Positions 42,425-51,360 of a stretch of 53,342 nt of DNA are shown here, piece after piece (the stretch's first letter is position 1; the number at the start of each line of letters is the position of its first letter). The position numbers and the translations under genes were made by a program. The notes under the pieces are model-generated. The model searched no databases, was not told the DNA's origin, and was given only the letters and a program-made list of their open reading frames with translations. Origin of the DNA: Candidatus Omnitrophota bacterium (GTDB lineage: Bacteria > Omnitrophota > Gorgyraeia > Aquiviventales > Aquiviventaceae); the NCBI GenBank assembly GCA_016192545.1, contig JACPTX010000048.1, forward strand, positions 1 to 53,342. Reading direction: 5' to 3'.

Positions 42425-44205
42425 GAGGCCGTGGGGTGGCTGTCGCCGCCGCGGGCGGGCTGGTGCTGTGGGCGCTGGCGACCGTCCTGATCCCGACGGT
42501 GCCGCCGGTCCGCATCCCGCTGCCCATCGCCGGGGGGGCGGGGTTTCCGGTGCCCGTCTGGTACTGGCTGGGCGTCGCCGCGTATGCCGGGATCTATCAG
42601 CGGCTCTTCGGGCTGCCCATGCGGACCGTGGCGGCGCGCGCGATCCGGCTCGGGCTGATTCTCCACCTGCTGTTTCTCCTCGGCAGTCTCCCGACGTATC
42701 TGGTGGAGGCGCGCTACGCCTTCGCCTCGCCGTGGTACGCGCGGTACGCCGCCGCGGTCTGGGTGCTCGCCTTGTCCGCCGCGGTGATCGGGTCAGGGTG
42801 GGTGCTGCGGGCCGGGGCGGGCGCGGGGGAGGCGTTGCCGTTTTTCCTCCCCCTGGTGTTCGGGACCGGGGTGTTCTGGGCGGTCTCGTACACGCTGCAG
42901 CCGTGGGGGACGCTGGCGGCGACGGTGGTCGCGGCCGCCGCCGGCTTCGCGACAGGCTGGGGCCGGCGCCTGGCTGGATTGGCGCAGGGGCAGGGCCGGG
43001 AGCGGTGGTGGCTGGCCGGCCTCTGCGTGTTGGCGCTTGGCGTGCGCCTGTTCTATCTCAACCGGATTCTGGCGGACCCCGCGTTCCTGCAGACCGGCTC
43101 CGATGGGCCGCTCTATGATCACATGGCGTGGAGTCTCGCCCAAGGCGGCGGCATTCCCGACGAGATCAGGCAGCGGTACACCCTGTTGGTGCCCGGGTAC
43201 GTCTATTTCATCGCGCTCGTCTACAGCCTCGCCGGCCGCAGTTACCTCGCCGTCTGCCTGATCCAGGCGGTCGCTGGCGCCGCGGCCTGCGGCTTCGTCT
43301 ACGCGATCGCGAAGCGGCTGTTCGGGCCGGCGGCGGGCTGGCTCGCGGCCGTCGCGGCCGCGGTCGATTTTCCGATGGTGTTCGCCGCCGCCGCGCTGGG
43401 CCACCAGGGCATGGACCTGTTTTGGGTCACGCTCATTGTGTGGCTGCTGGTCCGGCATCTCCAGGCGCCGCGGGTCGCCTCGTGGGGGAGCGGAGGCATC
43501 GGGTTGCTGCTGGGATGGGCCGTCGCGACGCGCGAATCGAATCTCGTGTTCTGGGCGTTTCTCATCGGGTGGTTCCTGACGGTGTTCCGGACGCGGGCCG
43601 GGTGGCGGGCCGCATGGCGCCAGGCGGCGTGGCTGACGCTGGGCGTCGTGGTCGTGCTGCTCCCGGTGCTCTACGTCGAGCTGATCAAGCCCGGGTATTT
43701 CCCAGGGACCGCCACGGAGGGGATGCGGTTTCAGCTGGGGAACCTCTATTTCCGTAACATGGTGTATCCGGATCCCGACATGGTCAATCCCTTTCTCAGC
43801 CCCGGCGGCGCGCTCCAGCAGCTGAGCCGGGAACCGCTGCGCGTCCTGGGCTATCTCGTCAGGAACATGTGGGGCAATTTCGCGGTCGTGCTCTTCAGCC
43901 AGGGCTATGGCGGCTTCGACCCCATCTTCCTGGTGCGCGGCAGCCCGTACTACTTCGGGATGTGGGGCTACGCGTACCTCTTCGGGCTCATCGGGGCGGG
44001 GCTGATGGTCCGGGCCATCCTCCGCGGCGCCCCGCAGGCCTGGGGGATGTGGATGGTGCTGGGATTGCTGGCCTCCCGCATCGGCGTGCACCTGATCATG
44101 GAAGCGTCGTACCGCCATCGGGCGCCGCTGGATCCTCTGCTGATTCTCGTGGCCGCCTATGGGGCCGCCACCGCCCTTTTCGTTGACACTCGTTGGAGCT
44201 CTTGA
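42403..44205 (+). CDS. GT39-like integral membrane glycosyltransferase, paralogue 2
   Basis: A 600-residue polytopic membrane protein homologous along its length to the one at 27672-29480. Shared marks are GGAGFPVPVWYW, FLQTGSDGPLYDHMAWSLAQG, AKRLFGPAAGWLA, DFPMVFAAAALGHQGMDLFW, ATRESNLVFW and EASYRHRAPLDP. Start ATG 42403 overlaps the GT4 gene by 22 nt; GTG 42436 is an alternative without overlap. As a likely polyprenyl-phosphate-sugar-dependent glycosyltransferase, it would act on the periplasmic face. Confidence 0.82.
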   Translation: MRGGGELRGRGVAVAAAGGLVLWALATVLIPTVPPVRIPLPIAGGAGFPVPVWYWLGVAAYAGIYQRLFGLPMRTVAARAIRLGLILHLLFLLGSLPTYLVEARYAFASPWYARYAAAVWVLALSAAVIGSGWVLRAGAGAGEALPFFLPLVFGTGVFWAVSYTLQPWGTLAATVVAAAAGFATGWGRRLAGLAQGQGRERWWLAGLCVLALGVRLFYLNRILADPAFLQTGSDGPLYDHMAWSLAQGGGIPDEIRQRYTLLVPGYVYFIALVYSLAGRSYLAVCLIQAVAGAAACGFVYAIAKRLFGPAAGWLAAVAAAVDFPMVFAAAALGHQGMDLFWVTLIVWLLVRHLQAPRVASWGSGGIGLLLGWAVATRESNLVFWAFLIGWFLTVFRTRAGWRAAWRQAAWLTLGVVVVLLPVLYVELIKPGYFPGTATEGMRFQLGNLYFRNMVYPDPDMVNPFLSPGGALQQLSREPLRVLGYLVRNMWGNFAVVLFSQGYGGFDPIFLVRGSPYYFGMWGYAYLFGLIGAGLMVRAILRGAPQAWGMWMVLGLLASRIGVHLIMEASYRHRAPLDPLLILVAAYGAATALFVDTRWSS

Positions 44206-44275
44206 TAGTATTGAGCGGCCTCCAATATGGTAATGTATTCCAAATCCACATGACCCGTAGCGCTCGCCTCATCGG

Positions 44276-45901
44276 ATGACCGCCCCGCGCCAGTCCTCCG
44301 CGGCGGCCTCGCTCGGCGCGGTCACGGCCTCGACCGTCGCCGGCGGGCTGCTCGGCGTGCTGTCCAACGTCCTCCTCGCGGCGCGCTTCGGCCGGGGCGT
44401 GGCGACCGACGCGTTCTTCATGGCCCAGTCGCTGCCGCTGCTGTTCGGCAAGTTCTTCCAGACCGGCCCGCTGCCGCAGGTCGTCATGCCCATCTTCCTG
44501 GAGGCGCGGGCGCAGGGGCGGGAGCGCGCGGCGTCCCGCTATGCCTCGAGCATGATCACCGTGGTCGTCTTGGCGGCGGCCGTCTCGTCGGCCGTCGTCT
44601 GGTTCGCCGCTCCCTGGCTCATCCGGCTCCTCGCCCCGGGATTCGACGGCGAGACGCGGTCGCTGACGATCGGCCTCGCGCGGCTGCTGGTCCCCGTGCT
44701 GCTCTGCACGGTCCTCATCAGTCTGCTGACCGGCTTCCTCAACGCCTCCCGGATCTTTGCCTGGCCTGAATGGCTGGCGCGCCTGCCGAGTCTCGCGCTG
44801 ATCGCGGTGATGGCGGCGGGAGCCGCCTGGCTCCGGATTGAAGCCCTGGCGTGGGCCTTGGCGGTCGGCTCGCTCGTCCAATTGGGGCTGCTCTGGCTGG
44901 TCGGCACGCGCAGGCGCGCGCTCGCGTATCAGCCGCTCGTCGCGTGGCGCGAGGAGGCGTTTCAAACCACCTGGCGACGGTTGAGCCCGTTCCTGCTGAG
45001 CGCGGCGGTGGTCCAGGCGCAGCTGGTCGTCCATCGGCTGGTCACGTCCCTGCAACCCCTCGGGACCTTGTCCGCCCTGAGTTATGCGGAACGGATCTCG
45101 AACTTTCTCGTGGCATTGCTGGGGGCGGTCCCCATGGTCCTCTTTCCCCAATTCATTCACGACGCCCTCGCCGCGGACCGCGCCGTCCTTCGCCGGCGCC
45201 TCACGCGGATGGCCGGCCTGGTCGCCCTGCTCTCGTTTCCGATGGCGGTGGGGCTGATCGTCGTGAGCGAACCGTTCATCCGCCTGCTCTTTGAGCGCGG
45301 ACGGTTCGATGCCCTGGCGACCCGGGAGACCGCCCTGGCGCTTGGCTGCCTGGCGGTGGGGGTGGCGGCGTCCGGATTGGCAGGCTTGTGCAAGGCGGTG
45401 GCCTACGCCGTCCAGCGGCCCGCGCTGGTCAACATCACCGTCATCGGCGCCTCGGCGGCGGCGATGGCGCTGACGCTGACGCTGGGCCGGTGGTGGGGGT
45501 TGCCGGGCCTGGCGCTGGTGTGGGGGTTGGTGCCGTATCTGGTGGCCGCCGGCTATCTCTGGCAGCTGCGCCGCGACGTGCCGGCCATTCACCAAGTGGT
45601 GTGGAACGGGACGGTGGCCCGGATCGCCCTGGCGGCCTGCGGCATGGGGGCGCTCTGTTGGGTGGTCCGGCAGGGGCTCGGGACGCCCCCAGCATGGTGG
45701 CATCAGGCGCTCGGACTCGGCCTCACCGTGCTGGTCGGCGCGGGAAGCTATTGGGGCCTGTTGAGCGGCCTGGGCGTCCAGGAGCGTCATGAGCTGGTGG
45801 CGGTCCTCAGGCGGGCCACAGGTCTGGCGCGTCCGCAGCCGGTGTCGCCGGCGGCGCGCGTCCCGCAGAGCGACCAGGTCGTGGCGGTGGAATCCTTCTA
45901 G
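44276..45901 (+). CDS. MurJ/MviN-like lipid flippase
   Basis: A 541-residue MATE/MOP-superfamily membrane protein with about 13-14 hydrophobic segments. It opens SLGAVTASTVAGGLLGVLSNVLLAARFGRGVATDAFFMAQSLP and has FPMAVGLIVVSEPFIRLLFERGRFD, classic for MurJ. MurJ flips lipid II; in glycan loci homologues may flip a polysaccharide repeat unit (Wzx role). The position supports the latter. A 70-nt intergenic gap before it is more A+T-rich than its surroundings; a weak promoter is possible there but not convincing. Confidence 0.87.
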   Translation: MTAPRQSSAAASLGAVTASTVAGGLLGVLSNVLLAARFGRGVATDAFFMAQSLPLLFGKFFQTGPLPQVVMPIFLEARAQGRERAASRYASSMITVVVLAAAVSSAVVWFAAPWLIRLLAPGFDGETRSLTIGLARLLVPVLLCTVLISLLTGFLNASRIFAWPEWLARLPSLALIAVMAAGAAWLRIEALAWALAVGSLVQLGLLWLVGTRRRALAYQPLVAWREEAFQTTWRRLSPFLLSAAVVQAQLVVHRLVTSLQPLGTLSALSYAERISNFLVALLGAVPMVLFPQFIHDALAADRAVLRRRLTRMAGLVALLSFPMAVGLIVVSEPFIRLLFERGRFDALATRETALALGCLAVGVAASGLAGLCKAVAYAVQRPALVNITVIGASAAAMALTLTLGRWWGLPGLALVWGLVPYLVAAGYLWQLRRDVPAIHQVVWNGTVARIALAACGMGALCWVVRQGLGTPPAWWHQALGLGLTVLVGAGSYWGLLSGLGVQERHELVAVLRRATGLARPQPVSPAARVPQSDQVVAVESF

Positions 45902-45929
45902 CCGACACCTCAGAGGGGGGGGACGCACA

Positions 45930-46817
45930 GTGGAAGGCATTGATCGGGAACTCGAAGCGGTGCGGATCCAGGACCGCCTGATCGGGCCGGGACAGCCCAT
46001 CTTCGTCGTCGCGGAGATCGGCATCAACCATAACGGGGACGTGGGGCTGGCCAAGAAGCTGATCAGCGCCGCCTCGGTCGCCGGCTGCGACGCGGTCAAG
46101 TTCCAGAAGCGCACCGTCGAGGTCGTCTACACGCCGGAGGAGCTGGCCCGGCCGCGGGAAAGCCCCTTCGGGACGACCAACGGCGATCTCAAGCACGGCC
46201 TGGAGTTCGACGCCGAGGAGTACGCCGAGATCGACCGCTTCTGCCGCAGTCTGGGGATCCTGTGGTTCGCGTCCTGCTGGGACGAGGGCTCGGTGGAGTT
46301 CCTCGAGCGGTTCAACCCGCCGTGCTACAAGATCGCCTCGGCCTCGCTGACGGACGACGCCCTGCTGCGCGCCCACCGGCGCAAGGGCCGGCCGATCATC
46401 CTCTCGACGGGCATGAGCTCCCTGGAGCAGATCGACCGCGCGGTGGACGTGCTCGGGCGCGAGCGCCTCCTCCTGATGCACTGCACCAGCACGTACCCCT
46501 CCAAGCCGGACGAGCTGAACCTGCGGGCGATCCCGCGCCTCAAGGAGCGCTACCGCGTCCCGATCGGCTACTCCGGCCACGAGGTCGGCCTGTACACGTC
46601 GCTGGCGGCGGTGGTGCTCGGGGCCTGCGCGGTGGAGCGGCACATCACGCTGGACCGCGCGATGTGGGGCAGCGATCAGGCCGCGTCGGTGGAGCCGCAG
46701 GGCTTCAGCCGATTGGTCCGGGACATCCGGGCCGTGGAGATGGCCATGGGCGACGGCGTCAAGCAGGTCTACGAGAGCGAGAAGCCGATCATGGCGAAGC
46801 TGCGGCGCGTGGGGTAG
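45930..46817 (+). CDS. NeuB-type synthase without SAF domain
   Basis: A 295-residue NeuB homologue. GTG 45930 is chosen because a GAGGGGGGGG purine run sits just upstream and translation begins MEGIDRELEAV. Motifs are FVVAEIGINHNGDVGLAKKL, GCDAVKFQKRTVEVVYTPEEL, CYKIASASLTD, STGMSSLEQID, MHCTSTYPSKPDELNL, IGYSGHEVGLYT, and ERHITLDRAMWGSDQ. It ends after the TIM barrel, so no SAF domain is present, unlike the two other NeuB genes in the window. This short form belongs with the KdsC-fused cytidylyltransferase that begins directly at its stop. Confidence 0.9.
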   Translation: MEGIDRELEAVRIQDRLIGPGQPIFVVAEIGINHNGDVGLAKKLISAASVAGCDAVKFQKRTVEVVYTPEELARPRESPFGTTNGDLKHGLEFDAEEYAEIDRFCRSLGILWFASCWDEGSVEFLERFNPPCYKIASASLTDDALLRAHRRKGRPIILSTGMSSLEQIDRAVDVLGRERLLLMHCTSTYPSKPDELNLRAIPRLKERYRVPIGYSGHEVGLYTSLAAVVLGACAVERHITLDRAMWGSDQAASVEPQGFSRLVRDIRAVEMAMGDGVKQVYESEKPIMAKLRRVG

Positions 46818-48035
46818 ATGCGGATCGTCACCATCATCCCGGCGCGCGGCGGATCCGCGCGGCTGCCGAGAAAGAACCTGGCGCTGCTGGACGGCACGCC
46901 GCTGGTGGCGCGCTCCATCGAGCAGGCCCGCCAGGGGCTGCCGGGGGGGCCGGTCTATGTCTCGACGGAGGACGCGGAGATCGCCGCGGCCGCCCGCGCG
47001 TCCGGCGCCGAGGTGATCGAGCGGCCCGCCGAGCTGGCGACGGAGACGGCCGGCTCCGAGTCCGCGCTGCTGCATGCGCTGGACCACCTCCGGGCCGCGC
47101 AGGGCGGGGATCCGGACCTGGTGGTGTTCCTGCAGTGCACGTCGCCGATCCGCCAGCCGGACGACATCCCCAACGCGCTGCGGACGCTCATCGAGCAGGG
47201 CGCCGATTCGCTGTTCTCCGCGGCGCGCTCGCATGGGCTGCTCTGGCGCCGGGGCGGGCAGGGCCTGCGGTCGCTGAACTACGATTTCACGAACCGCCAG
47301 CGCGACCAGGAGCGCCCCGACGAGTTCCGGGAGAACGGCTCGATCTACGTCTTCAAGCCGTGGGTGCTCCGCCGGCATCAGAACCGCCTGGGCGGGAAGA
47401 TCGCGGTCTACGAGATGGACTACTGGAGTTCCTTCCAGGTGGATTCGCCCGAGGACTTGGAGCTGTGCGCCTGGATCCTGCGCCGGCAGGCCGGCCGGCG
47501 GGCTTCCGAGGTGCTGCCGCGGCCGGTGGAGGCGGTGATCTTCGATTTCGACGGCGTCTTCACGGACAACCGGGTGCTGGTGCAGCAGGACGGCACCGAG
47601 TCGGTCCTGTGCGACCGGGGCGACGGCCTGGGGCTGTCGCGCCTGAAAGCGACCGGCCTTACCGTCGCCGTGCTCTCGACGGAGCGCAACCCCGTCGTCG
47701 GCGTCCGGTGCGCGAAGCTCGGCGTGCCCTGCTATCAAGGCGTGGAGGATAAAGCCAGGACGCTGCAGGCGATGCTCCAGGAGCACGGCCTGCGCCGGGA
47801 GCGCGTGGTGTTTGTCGGCAATGACGTCAACGATGCGGCCTGCATGCGGCAGGCGGGCTGCGCGATCGCCGTGGCCGACGCGCACCCCGAGGTCCGCGCC
47901 GCCGCGCACCTGGTCCTGCAACGGCCCGGGGGGCGCGGAGCCGTCCGCGAAGTGTGCGACCTGATTTGTGATGCCCTCAACGCCAGCGACACGACCGCGA
48001 ACGCCTGCAGCCCCTCCCGCGCCGCGCGCCGGTAA
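46818..48035 (+). CDS. CMP-nonulosonate synthetase fused to KdsC-type phosphatase
   Basis: A 405-residue fusion. Residues 1-225 are a canonical NeuA cytidylyltransferase (IIPARGGSARLPRKNLALLDGTPL, FLQCTSPIRQPDDI, WSSFQVDSPEDLEL). Residues about 233-400 are a HAD phosphatase of the KdsC group (FDFDGVFTDNRVLV, LSTERNPVVGVRCAKLG, FVGNDVNDAACMRQAG). The synthetase would activate the acid made by the adjacent short NeuB. The HAD part may remove a 9-phosphate first, or be only structural as in animal CMP-sialate synthetases. The tail after residue 390 is not conserved. Confidence 0.9.
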   Translation: MRIVTIIPARGGSARLPRKNLALLDGTPLVARSIEQARQGLPGGPVYVSTEDAEIAAAARASGAEVIERPAELATETAGSESALLHALDHLRAAQGGDPDLVVFLQCTSPIRQPDDIPNALRTLIEQGADSLFSAARSHGLLWRRGGQGLRSLNYDFTNRQRDQERPDEFRENGSIYVFKPWVLRRHQNRLGGKIAVYEMDYWSSFQVDSPEDLELCAWILRRQAGRRASEVLPRPVEAVIFDFDGVFTDNRVLVQQDGTESVLCDRGDGLGLSRLKATGLTVAVLSTERNPVVGVRCAKLGVPCYQGVEDKARTLQAMLQEHGLRRERVVFVGNDVNDAACMRQAGCAIAVADAHPEVRAAAHLVLQRPGGRGAVREVCDLICDALNASDTTANACSPSRAARR

Positions 48036-48873
48036 CGCCTCCGGCGCCAACGCGCTGTTCGGACTCGACGGCAAGACCGCCGTCGTGACCGGCGCCTGCG
48101 GCTTCTTCGGCCGGACGTTCACCCGCGGGCTCCTGGACGCGGGCGCCCGCGTGGTCCTCATGAGCCGGTCCGACGCGATCCACGGCCACGCCCGGCAGTA
48201 CGCCCGGCGGTTCGGCCGCCACGCGGTCGCGCGGCACCAGGTGGATTTTTACGACCGCGGCGCGCTGGAGGCCGCGCTGCGGCGCGTGCGCGAGGAGGAG
48301 CGGGTGGACATCCTGCTGAACAACGCCTACGACATGAGCCCGCGGACCGGGTTCAACTCCCGGCAGGGCCGGCTGGAAGCCGCCCCGTTCGACCAGTGGC
48401 AGCGGGCGTTTGAATCCGGCATCTACTGGGCCGTGCGCGCCACGCAGGTGCTCGGCGAGCCGATGGCGCGGCGGCGCGGGGGCAGCATCATCAACGTCGC
48501 CTCGATGTACGGCCTGGTCAGCCCGAACCCGGCCTTGTACGAGGGCGCGCGGTTTCTCAACCCGCCGACCTACAGCGTGATGAAAAGCGGCCTGCTGGCC
48601 TTCACGCGCTACGTCGCGGCGTTCTGGGGCGGGCACGGCGTGCGGTGCAACGCGCTGGTGCCGGGGCCGTTCTCCAACACGGAGGATGCGGCGGCGGGCA
48701 ACGCCGTCCGCAAGGATGATCCGTTCCTCACGCGCGTCGCCGCGCGCACGCTGCTGGGCCGGGTCGGCCGGCCGCGGGAGCTGCTGGGCGCGCTGCTCTT
48801 CCTCGCCTCCGACGCGTCCAGCTACATGACGGGGCAGATGGTGGTGGTGGACGGCGGGTGGACGGTCACATGA
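47971..48873 (+). CDS. SDR oxidoreductase 1 of the sugar module
   Basis: A 300-residue classical short-chain dehydrogenase. A ~25-residue Pro/Ala-rich N-terminal extension precedes LDGKTAVVTGACGFFGRTF (NAD(P)-binding). It has ILLNNAYDMSP, INVASMYGL, the catalytic PPTYSVMKSGLLAF (Tyr/Lys) and MTGQMVVVDGGWTVT. It overlaps the preceding fusion by 65 nt; a start near residue 26 is possible if the extension is not translated. It is one of three SDRs alternating with a sugar isomerase, probably successive oxidation/reduction steps. Confidence 0.85.
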   Translation: MPSTPATRPRTPAAPPAPRAGNASGANALFGLDGKTAVVTGACGFFGRTFTRGLLDAGARVVLMSRSDAIHGHARQYARRFGRHAVARHQVDFYDRGALEAALRRVREEERVDILLNNAYDMSPRTGFNSRQGRLEAAPFDQWQRAFESGIYWAVRATQVLGEPMARRRGGSIINVASMYGLVSPNPALYEGARFLNPPTYSVMKSGLLAFTRYVAAFWGGHGVRCNALVPGPFSNTEDAAAGNAVRKDDPFLTRVAARTLLGRVGRPRELLGALLFLASDASSYMTGQMVVVDGGWTVT

Positions 48874-49736
48874 TCGCCATGCCGCAGATCGGCATCATGC
48901 AGGGGCGGCTCGTGCCCCCGATTGACGGCCGGATCCAGGCGTTCCCCCGCGCGCGCTGGCGGGAGGAGTTCGCCGCCGCCGCGGAGCTGGGGTTTGAGGC
49001 CATCGAATTCATCTTCGGCGGAGACGACGCGTGGATCGCCGCGCATCCGCTGCTGCAGGACGGCTGCCGGGACATCCGCGAGTGCGTTGCGCGCTCCGGG
49101 GTGGCGGTCCGGACGGTCTGCGCGGATTACTTCATGGCGCATCCGTTCCACCGGGACGCGCAGGAGGCGGCGGCGTCCCTGCACCTGTTGGAGCGGCTGG
49201 TGGACCACGCGCGGCAGCTGGGCGTGCGCGACGTCGTGATCCCGTGCGTGGATGACGCCGGGCTCCGGACGCCCGATGAGCAGCAGCGGCTGGTGGATGC
49301 GCTGCGGCCCGCGCTCACAGCCTGCGAGCGCGCGCAGGTCCGCCTGGCGTTCGAAACCGACCTGGCGCCGGAGGCGTTCCGGGCGCTGCTGGAGCGGTTC
49401 GGGCATCCGGCGGTCCGCGTCAACTACGACATCGGCAACAGCGCCTCCCTGGGCTATGACCCGGCCCAGGAGTGGGCGGCCTACGGCCCGTGGGTGTCGG
49501 CGCTCCACGTCAAGGACCGGGTGCGCGGCGGCTCGACGGTGCCGCTCGGCGCCGGCTCGGCGCAGTTCGACCGCGTCTTCCGCCTGGCGCGGCAGGCCGG
49601 CTATCAGGGGCTGTTCGTCATCCAGGGCGCCCGGGGACCGGACGACGCGGCCACGGCCCGGCAGTACAAGGCGTTCGTCGCGCGGCTGTTGGAGCAGCAC
49701 TACGGATGCGTCCCGCATGGATCTGGGGTTGGCTGA
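48870..49736 (+). CDS. Sugar phosphate isomerase/epimerase (xylose-isomerase-like TIM barrel)
   Basis: A 288-residue AP-endonuclease-2/xylose-isomerase superfamily protein. It has PQIGIMQGRLVPP at the start, LGFEAIEFIFGG, IPCVDDAGLRTPDEQQ, AFETDLAPEAF with a metal-binding Glu, NYDIGNSASLGYDPAQEW, and ALHVKDRVRGGS. It uses a divalent metal to isomerise or epimerise a keto/aldo sugar or acid. It starts in ATGA overlap with SDR1 and ends overlapping SDR2, so all three act in one pathway. Confidence 0.85.
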   Translation: MIAMPQIGIMQGRLVPPIDGRIQAFPRARWREEFAAAAELGFEAIEFIFGGDDAWIAAHPLLQDGCRDIRECVARSGVAVRTVCADYFMAHPFHRDAQEAAASLHLLERLVDHARQLGVRDVVIPCVDDAGLRTPDEQQRLVDALRPALTACERAQVRLAFETDLAPEAFRALLERFGHPAVRVNYDIGNSASLGYDPAQEWAAYGPWVSALHVKDRVRGGSTVPLGAGSAQFDRVFRLARQAGYQGLFVIQGARGPDDAATARQYKAFVARLLEQHYGCVPHGSGVG

Positions 49737-50493
49737 CAAAGTCGCCGTCATCGCCGGCTCCAGCCGCGGCATCGGCAAGGCGATCGCGCGCCGGTTTCTT
49801 GAGGAGGGCGCCCGCGTGGTGATTTCCGGGCGGGCGCAGGAGACGCTGGCGCAGGCGCAGCGTGAGCTGGACCAGGCGTTTCCCTCGGGCCGCGTGCTGG
49901 CGCACTGCGGCGATCTGTCGGACGCGGCCCAGAGCCGCGCCTGCCTGCGCGCCGCGCTGGAGCGGTGGTCCCGGGTCGACATTGCCGTGGCCAACGTCGG
50001 CTCCGGCAAAGGCGCATCGTTTGCCGAGTCGGACGCGGCGGAGTGGTCGCGGGTATTCGGGGTAAACCTGTTTTCAGGGATGGTGCTGGTGCGGGAAGCC
50101 GTCGAGGTGATGAAGCGACAGCGGGGCGGGACGATGTGCCTGATCAGCTCCATCGCCGGCTTGGAGGCGACGCGCGCGCCGGTGCCGTACGCGGCGGCCA
50201 AGGCGGGTGTCGTCGCGGCGGGGAAGGCGCTGGCTCGCAGCCTGGCGGAATTTGACATCCGGGTGAACGTGGTGGCTCCGGGCAATGTGTTGTTCCCGGG
50301 CGGGGACTGGGACGCCAAGCGGCGGGCCGACCCCGGGGCGGTTGACGCCTACATCAAGGGGGAAGTGCCGATGCGGCGGTTCGGCACGCCGGCGGAGATC
50401 GCGGCGTGCGTGGCGTTCCTGTGCTCGCCCGGCGCCTCGTTCGTGACCGGCGCCTGCCTGGCGGTGGACGGCGGACAGACCAGGAGCTTCTGA
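49717..50493 (+). CDS. SDR oxidoreductase 2 of the sugar module
   Basis: A 258-residue FabG-like SDR beginning MDLGLADKVAVIAGSSRGIGKAIAR (ATG 49717, inside the isomerase 3' end). It has VANVGSGKG in place of NNAG, ISSIAGLEATRAPVPYAAAKAGV with the Tyr/Lys pair, and SFVTGACLAVDGGQTRSF. The altered NNAG motif and the pathway setting make a sugar substrate more likely than an acyl-ACP one. The stop overlaps the ATG of SDR3 (TGATG). Confidence 0.88.
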   Translation: MDLGLADKVAVIAGSSRGIGKAIARRFLEEGARVVISGRAQETLAQAQRELDQAFPSGRVLAHCGDLSDAAQSRACLRAALERWSRVDIAVANVGSGKGASFAESDAAEWSRVFGVNLFSGMVLVREAVEVMKRQRGGTMCLISSIAGLEATRAPVPYAAAKAGVVAAGKALARSLAEFDIRVNVVAPGNVLFPGGDWDAKRRADPGAVDAYIKGEVPMRRFGTPAEIAACVAFLCSPGASFVTGACLAVDGGQTRSF

Positions 50494-51356
50494 TGGCGAC
50501 TGCGACGACTCCGCGGCAGGCGGCCGCTCCACACACCGTGGACCGGTTGTTCCGCCTGGACGGCCGGGTGGCGGTGATCACCGGCGGGGCCGGCATGCTC
50601 GGCCGCAAGCACGCGGAGGCGATCCTGGAGATGGGCGGCCGGCCGGTGCTGCTGGACGTCAACCCGGCCAAGTGCCGGGCGGCGGCCGAGGAGCTGGCCA
50701 AGAGCCACGGGACCGCGCCGGAGGGCCACGCGGTGGACATCACGGACCGCGCCGCGGTCGCGGAGGCCGTCGAGCGGATCGTGCGCGCGCACGGACGCAT
50801 TGACATTCTGATCAACAATGCGGCGATGACCGTCGAGAGCTCAAGCCCTATCAGCGGCTATTTCGCGCCGTTTGAGGACTACGATGTGGCGCTCTGGGAG
50901 CAGGCGCTGCGGGTGTCCCTGACCGGGGCATTCCTGTGCGCGCAGGCCGTCGGCAAGCAGATGCTCCGCCAGCGGTCCGGCGTGATCCTCAACATCGCTT
51001 CCGACGTCGGCGTCATCAGCCCGGACCACCGGATCTACCGCCCCGACGGGGACTACCCCGGCACGCCGTTCAACACGCCGGTCTCGTATGCCGTGGCGAA
51101 GGCCGGCCTCATCAGCTTCACGCGCTACCTCGCGACCTATTGGGCGCCGCACATCCGGGTGAACGCCTTGTCGCCGGCGGGCGTGTACAACAACCATGAC
51201 GAGCAATTCGTGAAACGGCTGACCAATCTCATCCCGATGGGCCGGATGGCCACGAAGGACGAATACAAGGGCGCGGTGATCTTTCTGGTGTCGGACGCCT
51301 CGGCGTTCATGACCGGCTTCAACGTCGTCATGGACGGCGGCCGGACCTGCTGGTGA
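50493..51356 (+). CDS. SDR oxidoreductase 3 of the sugar module
   Basis: A 287-residue SDR with LDGRVAVITGGAGMLGRKHAEA, ILINNAAMTVESSSPISGYF, LNIASDVGVISPDHRIYR, and VSYAVAKAGLISFTRYLATYW. It shares several unusual segments with SDR1 (FTRYxAxxW, SPxxxxY before a P-rich loop), so the two are likely paralogues acting on related substrates. It ends four bases before the next gene. Confidence 0.88.
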   Translation: MATATTPRQAAAPHTVDRLFRLDGRVAVITGGAGMLGRKHAEAILEMGGRPVLLDVNPAKCRAAAEELAKSHGTAPEGHAVDITDRAAVAEAVERIVRAHGRIDILINNAAMTVESSSPISGYFAPFEDYDVALWEQALRVSLTGAFLCAQAVGKQMLRQRSGVILNIASDVGVISPDHRIYRPDGDYPGTPFNTPVSYAVAKAGLISFTRYLATYWAPHIRVNALSPAGVYNNHDEQFVKRLTNLIPMGRMATKDEYKGAVIFLVSDASAFMTGFNVVMDGGRTCW

Positions 51357-51360
51357 GGCC

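Noticed and set aside
44157-44249. Minus-strand 30-codon frame reading VDLEYITILEAAQYYQEL
   Set aside because: It looks protein-like, but it is very short, starts at GTG without a ribosome binding site and overlaps the GT39 3' end. I could not separate it from chance.
44206-44275. Promoter before the flippase gene
   Set aside because: TTGATA and TATGGT-like hexamers can be found, but spacing and match are weak in this A+T-richer gap, so no call is made.
44096-48161. Minus-strand frames of 672 and 784 codons
   Set aside because: Antisense to the flippase, NeuB and cytidylyltransferase genes, which have intact family motifs on the + strand.
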